Source: Natronoflexus pectinivorans (GTDB lineage: Bacteria > Bacteroidota > Bacteroidia > Bacteroidales > Marinilabiliaceae). Taken from it: a stretch of DNA of 64,000 nt. The notes below the pieces were generated by a model that saw nothing but the letters and a program-made list of their open reading frames with translations, made no database searches and was not told the origin of the DNA. Shown in pieces: positions 41,867-50,130 of this stretch. A program made the translations under genes and the position numbers. The stretch is from positions 55,523-119,522 of the forward strand of contig NZ_SLWK01000011.1 in assembly GCF_004345615.1 (NCBI RefSeq). The letters run 5' to 3'. Positions within the stretch are counted from its first letter, which is position 1, and the number at the start of each line of letters is the position of its first letter.

Positions 41867-44800
41867 ATGACCAAAATAACTGAAAACGACATAGAACTTT
41901 GGGCCATTGAGGAACTTGAAAACCTTGGATGGCAATATGTGCATGGCTCAGCGATTGCACCGGACGGAGCATCGCCGGAACGAAACGCATTGAGTGATGT
42001 CGTATTAAAAGGTCGTTTGCAGGAGGCCATTGCCCGCCATAACCCTCAAATCCCTTTTGAAGCCCGGCAGGAGGCATTAAAAAGCGTAGAGCGTATTGTT
42101 TCTCCTGACCTCATGGTTAACAATCAGAACTTTCATGAGCTATTAACAGAGGGTGTGCAGGTTGAATACCGTAAAGACGGCATTCAGCGTGGCGACCGGG
42201 TTCAGTTGGTAAATTTCAACAACCCCGGTGAGAACGATTTCCTGGTGGTGAATCAGTTTACAATTATTGAAAACAATAACAATAAACGTCCCGATTTAAT
42301 CCTGTTTGTAAATGGATTGCCGTTGGTGCTGTTTGAATTGAAAAATGCTGTGGATGAAAATGCCACATTGCATTCAGCATTTAAACAGATTCAAACCTAT
42401 AAGGAAGCCATCTCAAGTCTGTTTATCTACAACACGTTTTGTGTCATATCCGACGGAGTTGATGCAAAGGCAGGTTCTTTATCGGCCGGTTTCTCTCGTT
42501 ACCTGGCTTGGAAAACCAGTGATGGCGTTAAAGAAGATTCTCCATTAACAAGTCAGTTAGAGGTGTTGATAAAAGGCTTAACCCATCCGGTTACGTTATT
42601 GGATTACATACGCCACTTTATTGTTTTTGAAGAAGATAAGCATATAGATATCAAAGGAATTGCCACAGTAAAATCCATAAAAAAAGTGGCTGCCTATCAT
42701 CAATACTATGCCGTAAACAAAGCCATAGAATCGGTTAAGATGGCATCGGCTGACCATGGCAGCCGAAAAGGCGGGGTGGTTTGGCACACGCAAGGCAGCG
42801 GCAAGTCACTTTCAATGGTTTTCTTTAGCGGTAAATTGGTTTTGCAGCTAAATAATCCGACCATCTTGGTCATCACCGACCGAAATGATTTAGACGACCA
42901 ACTGTTTGACACCTTTGGTTCATCAAAACAGTTGTTGCGGCAAGTTCCCATACAGGCCGAGAGCAGAGAACACTTAAAAGAGTTGCTGAAAGTGGCTTCC
43001 GGAGGCATTGTTTTTGCCACCATTCAGAAGTTTCAGCCCGAGGATGGTTCAAATGTATATGAACAACTCTCGGATCGCACAAACATTGTTGTGGTGGCCG
43101 ATGAAGCCCATCGCACACAATATGGGTTTAAACCAAAAACAATTGATGTAAAAGATGATAAGGGAAATGTAATTGGCCAGCGTTTGGTGTATGGTTTTGC
43201 CAAATACATGCGCGATGCTTTACCCAATGCCACCTACCTTGGTTTTACAGGAACACCTGTTGAATCAACCGATGCCAATACCCCTGCCGTTTTTGGCAAT
43301 TATGTTGATATTTACGATATAGCACAAGCCGTAGAAGATGGTGCTACCGTTCCTATTTACTACGAAAGCCGATTGGTGAAAATAAATCTCTCAGAAGAAG
43401 GCAAACAGCTCATTGAGGAGCTTGATGAAGAGTTGGCTAAGGATGAATTAACCGACACTCAAAAGGCTAAAGCTAAGTGGTCAAAAGTGGAAGCCATTAT
43501 TGGCAGCGAAGCCCGATTAAAGAAGGTGGCTGAGGATCTGGTTTTTCACTACGAGGAACGTACCAATAGCGGATTAGAAGGCAAGGCAATGATTGTGACC
43601 ATGAGTCGCCAAATTGCCGTTGATTTGTACAATGAAATCATAAAAATACGCCCCCATTGGCATGATGCTGATTTGGATAAAGGGGTGATTAAAGTGGTTA
43701 TGACCGCTTCATCTTCAGATGGATCGGGTATGATGAAACATCATACCTCAAAAGAGCAGCGCAGAGCATTGGCCGACCGAATGAAGGATACCACCGACCC
43801 TATGAAATTGGTTATTGTCAGGGATATGTGGCTCACTGGTTTTGATGCACCAAGTATGCACACTTTATACATCGACAAACCAATGAGAGGCCACAATCTG
43901 ATGCAAGCCATCGCCAGGGTAAACCGGGTATATAAAGATAAACCGGGTGGTTTGGTGGTAGATTATTTTGGTATTGCATCCGATTTAAAAAAGGCACTCT
44001 CTTTTTATTCCGATAGCGGAGGTAAAGGTGATCCGGCAGAAGCTCAGGAAAAGGCGGTTCAATTGATGTTGGAAAAACTTGAAGTGGTTTCTCAAATGTT
44101 TGCTGAAAATGCTGTCTGGCAGCATTCGGGTTATGCCATGGCTGCCGAACCAAAAATTCCTTATGGTAATGGCTTTGCTTATGAGAATTATTTTGATGCA
44201 TCCGTTAAAGAGAAGTTGGGATTAATCATTTCTGCCGTTGAGCATATTCTCAGTTTGGAAGAGGGTAAAAACAGGTATGTAAGAGAAGTCACAGCTCTGT
44301 CAAAAGCCTTTGCGATAGCCTTGCCTCACGACGAAGCCATGGACGCAAAGGATGAAATTGCATTTTTTCAAGCCGTAAAAGCCCGAATTCAAAAGCTCGA
44401 TATGGGAGCCGTTTCAGGTGGCAAAACCGATTATGAAATTGAAACCGCCATAAAGCAAGTGGTGGATCAAGCCATCGTGTCGGAGCAGGTTATAGATATT
44501 TTTGATGCAGCAGGAATTAAAAAGCCGGAATTGTCTGTATTGGATGATGATTTTCTTGAGGAGATGAAAGAGATGAAGCATAAAAATCTGGCTTTGGAAG
44601 TCCTCAAAAAACTGCTCAATGATGAAATTAAGATAAGAGCCAGACATAACATCGTTCAAAGTCGCTCGCTCATGCAAATGTTGGAATCGTCCATCAAGCG
44701 CTATCAAAACAATCTAATCACCGCAGCCGAAATCATTCAGGAAATGATTGATCTTGCCAAAGAGATTAAAGAGGCGGATAAGCGAGGCGAAAAAATGGGA

Positions 44801-45082
44801 TTATCGAAAGATGAGCTTGCATTTTACGATGCTGTTTCATCAAATAATAGTGCCAAAGATTTACTTGGCGATGAAGTTCTTCTGAAACTTGCAAGGGTGC
44901 TTGTTGAGCGCGTTAAGGCCAATGCAACAATTGACTGGACTGTAAAGGAGTCTGTAAAAAAGAAACTGAAAGTCATTGTAAAACGCACCCTTCGGCAATA
45001 TGGTTATCCTCCTGATTTACAGAAACTCGCAACGGAAATAGTGCTACAACAAGCAGAAGCGCTGGCCGATTTTTGGAATTGA
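41867..45082 (+). CDS. hsdR: Type I restriction enzyme subunit HsdR
   Basis: A 1071-residue ATP-dependent translocase and nuclease, which cuts unmodified DNA in the HsdM2S1R2 complex. The N-terminal PD-(D/E)xK nuclease has Asp143 in RPDLILFVNGLPLVLFELKN (shown in part) and Glu157/Lys159. The first RecA-like helicase domain has Walker A QGSGKS (309-314) and DEAH at 412-415 in VVADEAHRTQYG. The second has FTGTPVES and later DMWLTGFDAPSMHTLYIDKPM and QAIARVNRVYKDKPGG. A helical C-terminal domain contacts the MTase. All motifs look intact. A 121-base gap precedes it; its first 65 bases are also present at 40428. Confidence 0.96.
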   Translation: MTKITENDIELWAIEELENLGWQYVHGSAIAPDGASPERNALSDVVLKGRLQEAIARHNPQIPFEARQEALKSVERIVSPDLMVNNQNFHELLTEGVQVEYRKDGIQRGDRVQLVNFNNPGENDFLVVNQFTIIENNNNKRPDLILFVNGLPLVLFELKNAVDENATLHSAFKQIQTYKEAISSLFIYNTFCVISDGVDAKAGSLSAGFSRYLAWKTSDGVKEDSPLTSQLEVLIKGLTHPVTLLDYIRHFIVFEEDKHIDIKGIATVKSIKKVAAYHQYYAVNKAIESVKMASADHGSRKGGVVWHTQGSGKSLSMVFFSGKLVLQLNNPTILVITDRNDLDDQLFDTFGSSKQLLRQVPIQAESREHLKELLKVASGGIVFATIQKFQPEDGSNVYEQLSDRTNIVVVADEAHRTQYGFKPKTIDVKDDKGNVIGQRLVYGFAKYMRDALPNATYLGFTGTPVESTDANTPAVFGNYVDIYDIAQAVEDGATVPIYYESRLVKINLSEEGKQLIEELDEELAKDELTDTQKAKAKWSKVEAIIGSEARLKKVAEDLVFHYEERTNSGLEGKAMIVTMSRQIAVDLYNEIIKIRPHWHDADLDKGVIKVVMTASSSDGSGMMKHHTSKEQRRALADRMKDTTDPMKLVIVRDMWLTGFDAPSMHTLYIDKPMRGHNLMQAIARVNRVYKDKPGGLVVDYFGIASDLKKALSFYSDSGGKGDPAEAQEKAVQLMLEKLEVVSQMFAENAVWQHSGYAMAAEPKIPYGNGFAYENYFDASVKEKLGLIISAVEHILSLEEGKNRYVREVTALSKAFAIALPHDEAMDAKDEIAFFQAVKARIQKLDMGAVSGGKTDYEIETAIKQVVDQAIVSEQVIDIFDAAGIKKPELSVLDDDFLEEMKEMKHKNLALEVLKKLLNDEIKIRARHNIVQSRSLMQMLESSIKRYQNNLITAAEIIQEMIDLAKEIKEADKRGEKMGLSKDELAFYDAVSSNNSAKDLLGDEVLLKLARVLVERVKANATIDWTVKESVKKKLKVIVKRTLRQYGYPPDLQKLATEIVLQQAEALADFWN

Positions 45083-45101
45083 TAATTCAAATCGCAATAC
45101 A

Positions 45102-45545
45102 ATGGCAAAAAGATTTAAAGCCGGGGCTTATAAAACCGTTAATGGTTTTTTGTATGTGATATCTAATGAACCGTTATTAAAGCCCGCAAAAGTAGATGAA
45201 GTTATTATTGTGCCGAATGCCGTAATGGATGCATTAAGCCCAAAGTCTTATAAATACATTTACAATGATGCTTTTATTGAGCTGTTTAGAGATTTGAATA
45301 CCTTCGAAGCTGTAAAATTATTAGTTGAAAAACTGAATGGAGGTGATTTAGAAAAGAAATCTGCTATTGAAATTAATGACTGGACTAAATATCCATTATC
45401 AACTACAGGGTCTAAAATAAGATCCTATCTGCAAAGCTTTTTACCAGCTGATTTTTCTGTAATTTTTAAAAATGGAAGTTCCATTGTTATTAAAGATTTG
45501 GTTCACCAAACCACTTTAGGTAAAAATGGCTTTATATTGTTTTAG
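45102..45545 (+). CDS. Hypothetical protein, probably interrupted by an in-frame amber codon
   Basis: I do not recognise the family. The 147-residue product is an alpha/beta protein without signal peptide (FLYVISNEPLLKPAKVDEV; FEAVKLLVEKLNGGDLEKK). The TAG at 45543 is followed in the same frame by protein-like sequence, DIDGKEFFKFPKDSVNAVER and LLKKRLKTW, running to a TAG at 45651. The full frame (183 codons plus the TAG) would overlap the next gene's start by 25 bases, as linked genes often do. So the present stop is probably a nonsense mutation or a sequencing error. It starts 19 bases after hsdR. Confidence 0.6.
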   Translation: MAKRFKAGAYKTVNGFLYVISNEPLLKPAKVDEVIIVPNAVMDALSPKSYKYIYNDAFIELFRDLNTFEAVKLLVEKLNGGDLEKKSAIEINDWTKYPLSTTGSKIRSYLQSFLPADFSVIFKNGSSIVIKDLVHQTTLGKNGFILF

Positions 45546-45628
45546 GATATTGATGGGAAAGAATTCTTTAAGTTTCCGAAGGATAGTGTTAATGCTGTTG
45601 AGCGATTGCTAAAAAAAAGATTGAAGAC

Positions 45629-47041
45629 ATGGATATTAACAAACCTACTCCCATAGAAGAAAGATACTCAGGTGAATTTCAAGATATTTTATTTGAGGGT
45701 TTTGGTATTAAAAGATTTTCCGAAGGCCATAAATATTTGGGTGAATTTAAAAATGGAGAATTTAATGGGAAAGGAGCTTTATCTGCACCAAAATATGGAG
45801 AAGAATATGAGGGAGAGTTTAAGGATGGTGTTTATCATGGTAAAGGGCAACTAACTCTTTCTACAGGTGCTGTTTATAGGGGTGATTTTGTGGATAATGA
45901 ATATCATGGTCAAGGTGTTTTGAGTTTTAGTGATGGAAGGCGCTATGAAGGGCAATTTGTTGACAGTGAGTTTAATGGTCATGGCACGTTAATTTTTCCC
46001 GATGGGAAAAAATATGTTGGTGAATTTGAAGATGATGAGTTTAATGGCAACGGGGTTTTATCTTATCCGGATGGGCGAATTTATAAGGGCGAATTTAGGG
46101 ATGGTAAACCAGATGGTTCAGGTGTATTAATTCATACAGACGGATATAAATATGTTGGTCAATTCAAAAAGGGGTTACGATATGGATCAGCAACTATTAT
46201 TTCACCTGATGGATGCAGGTATGTTGGTGAAGTAACAGCTGGGTATTACCATGGTAAAGGAATATTGCGCCACCCCAATGGATTGGAGTATATAGGAGAA
46301 TTTGCATATAACAAATACAATGGACGGGGTATATTATCTTGTCCTGAAGGAAGAGTTTTTGATGGTTTTTTTTTAGAAGGGGAATTCCTTAAGGAAGGGC
46401 AGAATTCTTCTTTTGAAAGTGATCGTGAGATGGATTGTGACAAAAATAACGAAACATCCCGCGCTGACATTACTTATTTATTTTTTGATGCCGAAACGAC
46501 AGGATTACCAAAAGATTATAAGGCTTCGGCAACTGATTTAAATAACTGGCCTCGATTAGTACAATTGGCGTATATCGTTTTTAATGCTAGCGGAGAGAAA
46601 ATTGATGAGGGCGATTTTTTAGTTAAACCTGAAGGATTCTTAATACCTCCAGAGGCAACGAAAGTTCATGGCATCACAACAGAACAGGCTCAAATGGAGG
46701 GAGTGGATATTGCCACTGTATTAGATAAATTTCGTTCATTAGTTGAAGACGCTGATTTTCTTGTGGCTCACAATATTTCGTATGATCAGAAAGTTGTTGG
46801 TGCAGAATTTCTTCGGCATGGCTATGAGAATGTTTTGAGTAAAAAGAACCAGATTTGCACCATGAATTCTACAATTGAATTTTGTGCGATTAAAAACAAG
46901 TATGGTTATAAATGGCCATCATTATCAGAATTGTATTTTAAACTGTTTGAAACTGGCTTTAGTGATGTACACAATGCATCAGCAGATGCATCAGCAACTG
47001 CCAAATGTTTTTGGGAATTACGAAGAAGGAATATATTATAG
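45629..47041 (+). CDS. MORN-repeat protein fused to a DEDDh 3'-5' exonuclease
   Basis: A 470-residue two-part protein. Residues 13-265 contain about eleven MORN repeats, each like YxGxFxxGxxxGxG (YLGEFKNGEFNGKG, YEGEFKDGVYHGKG, YVGEFEDDEFNGNG and so on). Residues 281-470 form a DnaQ-like exonuclease with all five DEDDh residues: Asp287 and Glu289 in FFDAETTG, Asp386 in AHNISYDQ, and His448 with Asp453 in VHNASADASA. MORN repeats bind membranes or proteins; joined to an exonuclease they suggest a targeted or oligomeric nuclease. It is the last gene of the island, directly after the amber-interrupted gene. I know of no characterised system with this fusion. Confidence 0.85.
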   Translation: MDINKPTPIEERYSGEFQDILFEGFGIKRFSEGHKYLGEFKNGEFNGKGALSAPKYGEEYEGEFKDGVYHGKGQLTLSTGAVYRGDFVDNEYHGQGVLSFSDGRRYEGQFVDSEFNGHGTLIFPDGKKYVGEFEDDEFNGNGVLSYPDGRIYKGEFRDGKPDGSGVLIHTDGYKYVGQFKKGLRYGSATIISPDGCRYVGEVTAGYYHGKGILRHPNGLEYIGEFAYNKYNGRGILSCPEGRVFDGFFLEGEFLKEGQNSSFESDREMDCDKNNETSRADITYLFFDAETTGLPKDYKASATDLNNWPRLVQLAYIVFNASGEKIDEGDFLVKPEGFLIPPEATKVHGITTEQAQMEGVDIATVLDKFRSLVEDADFLVAHNISYDQKVVGAEFLRHGYENVLSKKNQICTMNSTIEFCAIKNKYGYKWPSLSELYFKLFETGFSDVHNASADASATAKCFWELRRRNIL

Positions 47042-47088
47042 CATGAAAATATATAGAGAGACTCTATTTAAACATTTGCATATTGCTA

Positions 47089-47556
47089 TTATTCAATCAC
47101 CTCAATTTTCACATATATCAATCCTTTTCTCAGGTTATTGATGGAAGAAAAGGCAGACCGTGAGAGATCAATCACCCGATTATCCACAAATGGTCCCCGG
47201 TCGTTGATGGTAACCTCTATGCTGTTTTTTGTTTCCATACAGGTAACCAGCACCCTGGTTCCTAATGGCAGATATTGATGTGCTGCAGTGGGCAAATGAT
47301 GGTAATATATTTCGCCCGATGCGGTTGGGCGTCCCTGAAAAAGATTGGCGTAATAGGAGGCAATGCCGAACTCAATGTATGGTTCCGTTTCGGGTTCAGT
47401 GATTTCAGGCTCGTGCCCGGAGGGCCAAATCAATGCCGCAACTGTCATTATGAGCATTAATATCAGCGCTTTTTGCATAACCGGTGTGCCAAAAACCTTC
47501 TCGCGTATGTGCATAAAATCCTTTAGCATTGAGCTGTTTTTGAATTTGTTGTGCAC
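47089..47556 (-). CDS. RlpA-family septal/peptidoglycan protein
   Basis: A 155-residue double-psi beta-barrel protein of the RlpA family, whose members cut or bind glycan strands lacking stem peptides. An N-terminal membrane anchor (ALILMLIMTVAALIW, about residues 30-44) precedes the barrel. There, FGIASYYANLFQGRPTASGEIY and LPLGTRVLVTCMETKNSIEVTINDRGPF (shown in part) give the family's ASYY, TASGE, LPLGT and NDRGPF motifs. No C-terminal SPOR domain is present, which is normal for short Bacteroidota members. Its ATG touches the stop of the upstream TonB receptor, so translation is coupled. Confidence 0.88.
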   Translation of the reverse strand: MHNKFKNSSMLKDFMHIREKVFGTPVMQKALILMLIMTVAALIWPSGHEPEITEPETEPYIEFGIASYYANLFQGRPTASGEIYYHHLPTAAHQYLPLGTRVLVTCMETKNSIEVTINDRGPFVDNRVIDLSRSAFSSINNLRKGLIYVKIEVIE

Positions 47557-49814
47557 TAAATGTTGACTCTCAAATTTACAAAAAATCTGCGAGGAAGCCC
47601 CGGATAAAAGTATCTTGGCGGTGTGGTTCCAAATGAGGGGGCATTGACCAAAACCATGGAGGCATGGTGACGATCAAGAAGGTTCTGAACACCTGTTGAA
47701 ACTCTTAAATCTTTTATCCATCCGTTTGTATATCGATAGTTTAAAGATAAATCGATGAGTTCATGGCCTGAATAGGATATGGTGTTGGCATCATTCAAAT
47801 ATTGGCGGCTGATGTGTTGAAATGATGTGTTTAGGCTGAGGTTTTTTAATAAGGTATTAGTCATTGAAATATTGAGTGAACTACCGGGTAATCCCGGTAG
47901 TTTTTTATTGCGAAAATCTAAATCATCCTGCTCAAAACGTCCGAATTTATTCCGCATCAAGGTATGTGTAACCCTGAGTGAGTGTTCCGGAAAAAGCAAG
48001 GGATTGGTGATGTGAACAAATGCAGATGATTCTATGCCGTAATGAGTTGTTTTCCCGGCATTTTCTCCGTAGAAGACATCCTCGGCATCGCGGCGTGTCA
48101 TCAGTAAGTTTTGGATGTTTATGCGGTAGGCGGTAATATCCAGGTTCAGGCGGTTCGATAATAATGAACTTCTGATGCCTCCTTCGTAATTTATTCCCTC
48201 TTCGGGTTGTAAGTCCCGGTTGATGCTGCCATCAGGCAGCAGCGCTTCTTCCGGTGAGGGGGCAGAGAATCCGTGTCCAACTGAAGCAAACAGATAATTC
48301 CCTGTCCACAATCTTTGGTTAACGGCCACTCTGGGTGATATAACAGGGGAGTAGCGATGCGTTTCAACCGGTTCGTTTTGGGGAAAGAGAACATTGGTGC
48401 GATAAAAGAGTTGATGCAGGTTTACGCCTGCCGTTACTATGGTTCCGGTTTCAAACTCCTTTTCTGCATGTGCAAAGAGGTTGTAATAGTTTCTGCGTTC
48501 TCTGCTGTGAAATTCCTGCTCACCTCTTTCCTCTCCAATGGTTTCAAATATTTTCCATTGGTAATTCTCGGTAAAGAGTTCTCCACCAAGAGATAAGGAT
48601 ATGCTGTTTCCTGAATATAGAAGCTGTTGACGAACACCGATGGTTTTGGTCAGTTCATCCAGAGTGTTAAATGGACGCGGTTCATAAGCATCGTTGTAGA
48701 TGCCGTATATAGCGATTCGGTTGCTGATAAGAGGTGTGAGTTGCGATTGCAGGGATACTCCGGCCTGCCATTTATTGTAGCTTTGATAACCCCTGATGGC
48801 CAGCCAGTTTGCAGCGGCACTCCGCGGATTGCTTAAATAGGTTTCACGGTCGATGGAACTGGGAATTTGCGCCATCAGATCCACATGGTTGAGGAAAAAA
48901 GTAAGTTTGTGTTGAGATGCCTGAGAGCGATTCAACGAAACTCCTCCTCGCACTATGAAGTTTGACCGCTCATATCGGCTGTTTTGACGATAACCATCCA
49001 TGGTTGTCCTGTAAAACGCACTACTTAAGTAGGATGCAGAATCTCTGTGGGACAAAGAAATTCCGCCTCGCAAGAGATTAAATGAACCGGTTTCTGTCAG
49101 GGCAGTAACATTCCAGCCAAGTGGAATGGGTGCGGATCGGATAACTATGGTTCCACCCAATCCCGGCCCATATAGTGCCGACGAGGGGCCTTTTATCACT
49201 TCAACTTTTCCCATCTCGTTAATTTCCAAATCTTCGACAATAGTTGCACCATCGCCGCTCGTAAGCGGGATGTCCTCGTAGTATGCTTTGATGCGATTGG
49301 ATGCATAGGGCGTTCTGCTTCCGATTCCCCTGATGGTAAGTCTGGCGGTGTTGAGTGCTCCGGCCTGCATCTGAATGCCGGGAATTTGTTCAAGATGAGG
49401 TCTTATATCTGTTTGTTGTCCTGTTTGAAGTAGATCCCCTTCCAAAACTGAAATGCTTCCGGGTATGGCCGACCTGATTCGGTGAAATGGGGTCGCTGTC
49501 ACCAGCACTTCATCCAGTTGGCTTTCAGAAGGGGTTAGAAAAATCGTTTGCCGGTCGGTGACCCCATCAATAAAAATTTCTATGTTTTTGTATGAAATAT
49601 GAGATAAAACAACAGTTTGACATGAAATATCAGAAGGCAATTCAATTTCTCCATGCAGGTTGCTCACAGCAACCTGCTGTCCGTTACAAAGCAAATAAAC
49701 AGCCGGTATAGGCTGTTTATTTAATTTATCCTGAACCAAAATTGTCTTTTGTCCCAACGAAGCCGCTGACCAAAACAACAATGCAAAAAACAGTATAATC
49801 TTCATCAATTCCAT
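47556..49814 (-). CDS. TonB-dependent outer-membrane receptor (FecA-like)
   Basis: A 752-residue receptor. The signal peptide MELMKIILFFALLFWSAASLG is followed by a short CarboxypepD_reg-like beta domain (about 24-95, IPAVYLLCNGQQVAVSNLHG). The plug contains VLVTATPFHRIRSAIPGSISVL and VIKGPSSALYGPGLGGTIVI. The barrel closes with the terminal strand RRFFVNLRVNI. The segment YGENAGKTTHYGIESS and the plug pattern resemble siderophore or iron-citrate receptors, but the ligand is not proven. It overlaps the RlpA gene by one base and its upstream region is repeat family D. Confidence 0.9.
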   Translation of the reverse strand: MELMKIILFFALLFWSAASLGQKTILVQDKLNKQPIPAVYLLCNGQQVAVSNLHGEIELPSDISCQTVVLSHISYKNIEIFIDGVTDRQTIFLTPSESQLDEVLVTATPFHRIRSAIPGSISVLEGDLLQTGQQTDIRPHLEQIPGIQMQAGALNTARLTIRGIGSRTPYASNRIKAYYEDIPLTSGDGATIVEDLEINEMGKVEVIKGPSSALYGPGLGGTIVIRSAPIPLGWNVTALTETGSFNLLRGGISLSHRDSASYLSSAFYRTTMDGYRQNSRYERSNFIVRGGVSLNRSQASQHKLTFFLNHVDLMAQIPSSIDRETYLSNPRSAAANWLAIRGYQSYNKWQAGVSLQSQLTPLISNRIAIYGIYNDAYEPRPFNTLDELTKTIGVRQQLLYSGNSISLSLGGELFTENYQWKIFETIGEERGEQEFHSRERRNYYNLFAHAEKEFETGTIVTAGVNLHQLFYRTNVLFPQNEPVETHRYSPVISPRVAVNQRLWTGNYLFASVGHGFSAPSPEEALLPDGSINRDLQPEEGINYEGGIRSSLLSNRLNLDITAYRINIQNLLMTRRDAEDVFYGENAGKTTHYGIESSAFVHITNPLLFPEHSLRVTHTLMRNKFGRFEQDDLDFRNKKLPGLPGSSLNISMTNTLLKNLSLNTSFQHISRQYLNDANTISYSGHELIDLSLNYRYTNGWIKDLRVSTGVQNLLDRHHASMVLVNAPSFGTTPPRYFYPGLPRRFFVNLRVNI

Positions 49815-50007
49815 TCATATTTGTCACCTTCGGTGACAGGTTCAATTGTGTTATATTATTTAGTAATGATTTAATTTCCTTGCTATAAGAGAATTCCGGT
49901 TTCCCTTCTCCTTATATGCCTTATGTGGTTAAGAATTGCACACCTATGGCGTGCCGTGGTTTATGGTGGTTGTGTATTTTCTATTCATATTTGTCACCTT
50001 CGGTGAC
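49815..50007 (-). repeat. Repeat family D, copy D1 (uninterrupted form)
   Basis: Two GTCACCTTCGGTGAC hairpins (49823-49837 and 49993-50007) flank a conserved core, whose complement reads CGGCACGCCATAGGTGTGCAA, then AACCACATAAGGCATATAAGG and TAGCAAGGAAATTAAATCAT. The same order occurs on the other strand from 62723, where a MITE interrupts it. The element fills the leader of the TonB receptor gene. Between it and the next gene only a C-rich tract is present. Confidence 0.75.
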
Positions 50008-50075
50008 GCGCACACCCCTTGTTTCTCTAACACCCTTTGACCTATTCCACTAATAACCTAACCACCCAGCACTAT

Positions 50076-50130
50076 CAACTTCAAACCTCTAACTTTAAAC
50101 TTTAAACTCTAAACTTAAAACTTAAAACCT
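50076..50130. repeat. C-rich AAACTTTAAACTCT-like tract
   Basis: Irregular iterations such as ACTTTAAACTTTAAACTC and AAACTTAAAACTTAAAACC occupy the gap right up to the stop of the sugar dehydrogenase gene. The type is shared with 7227-7280 and 61776-61830. Confidence 0.55.

Noticed and set aside
33849..47041. A complete integrative element with its own integrase
   Set aside because: No integrase, relaxase or replication gene is present in the interval, and no third copy of the tRNA-Ser end was spotted near 47 kb.
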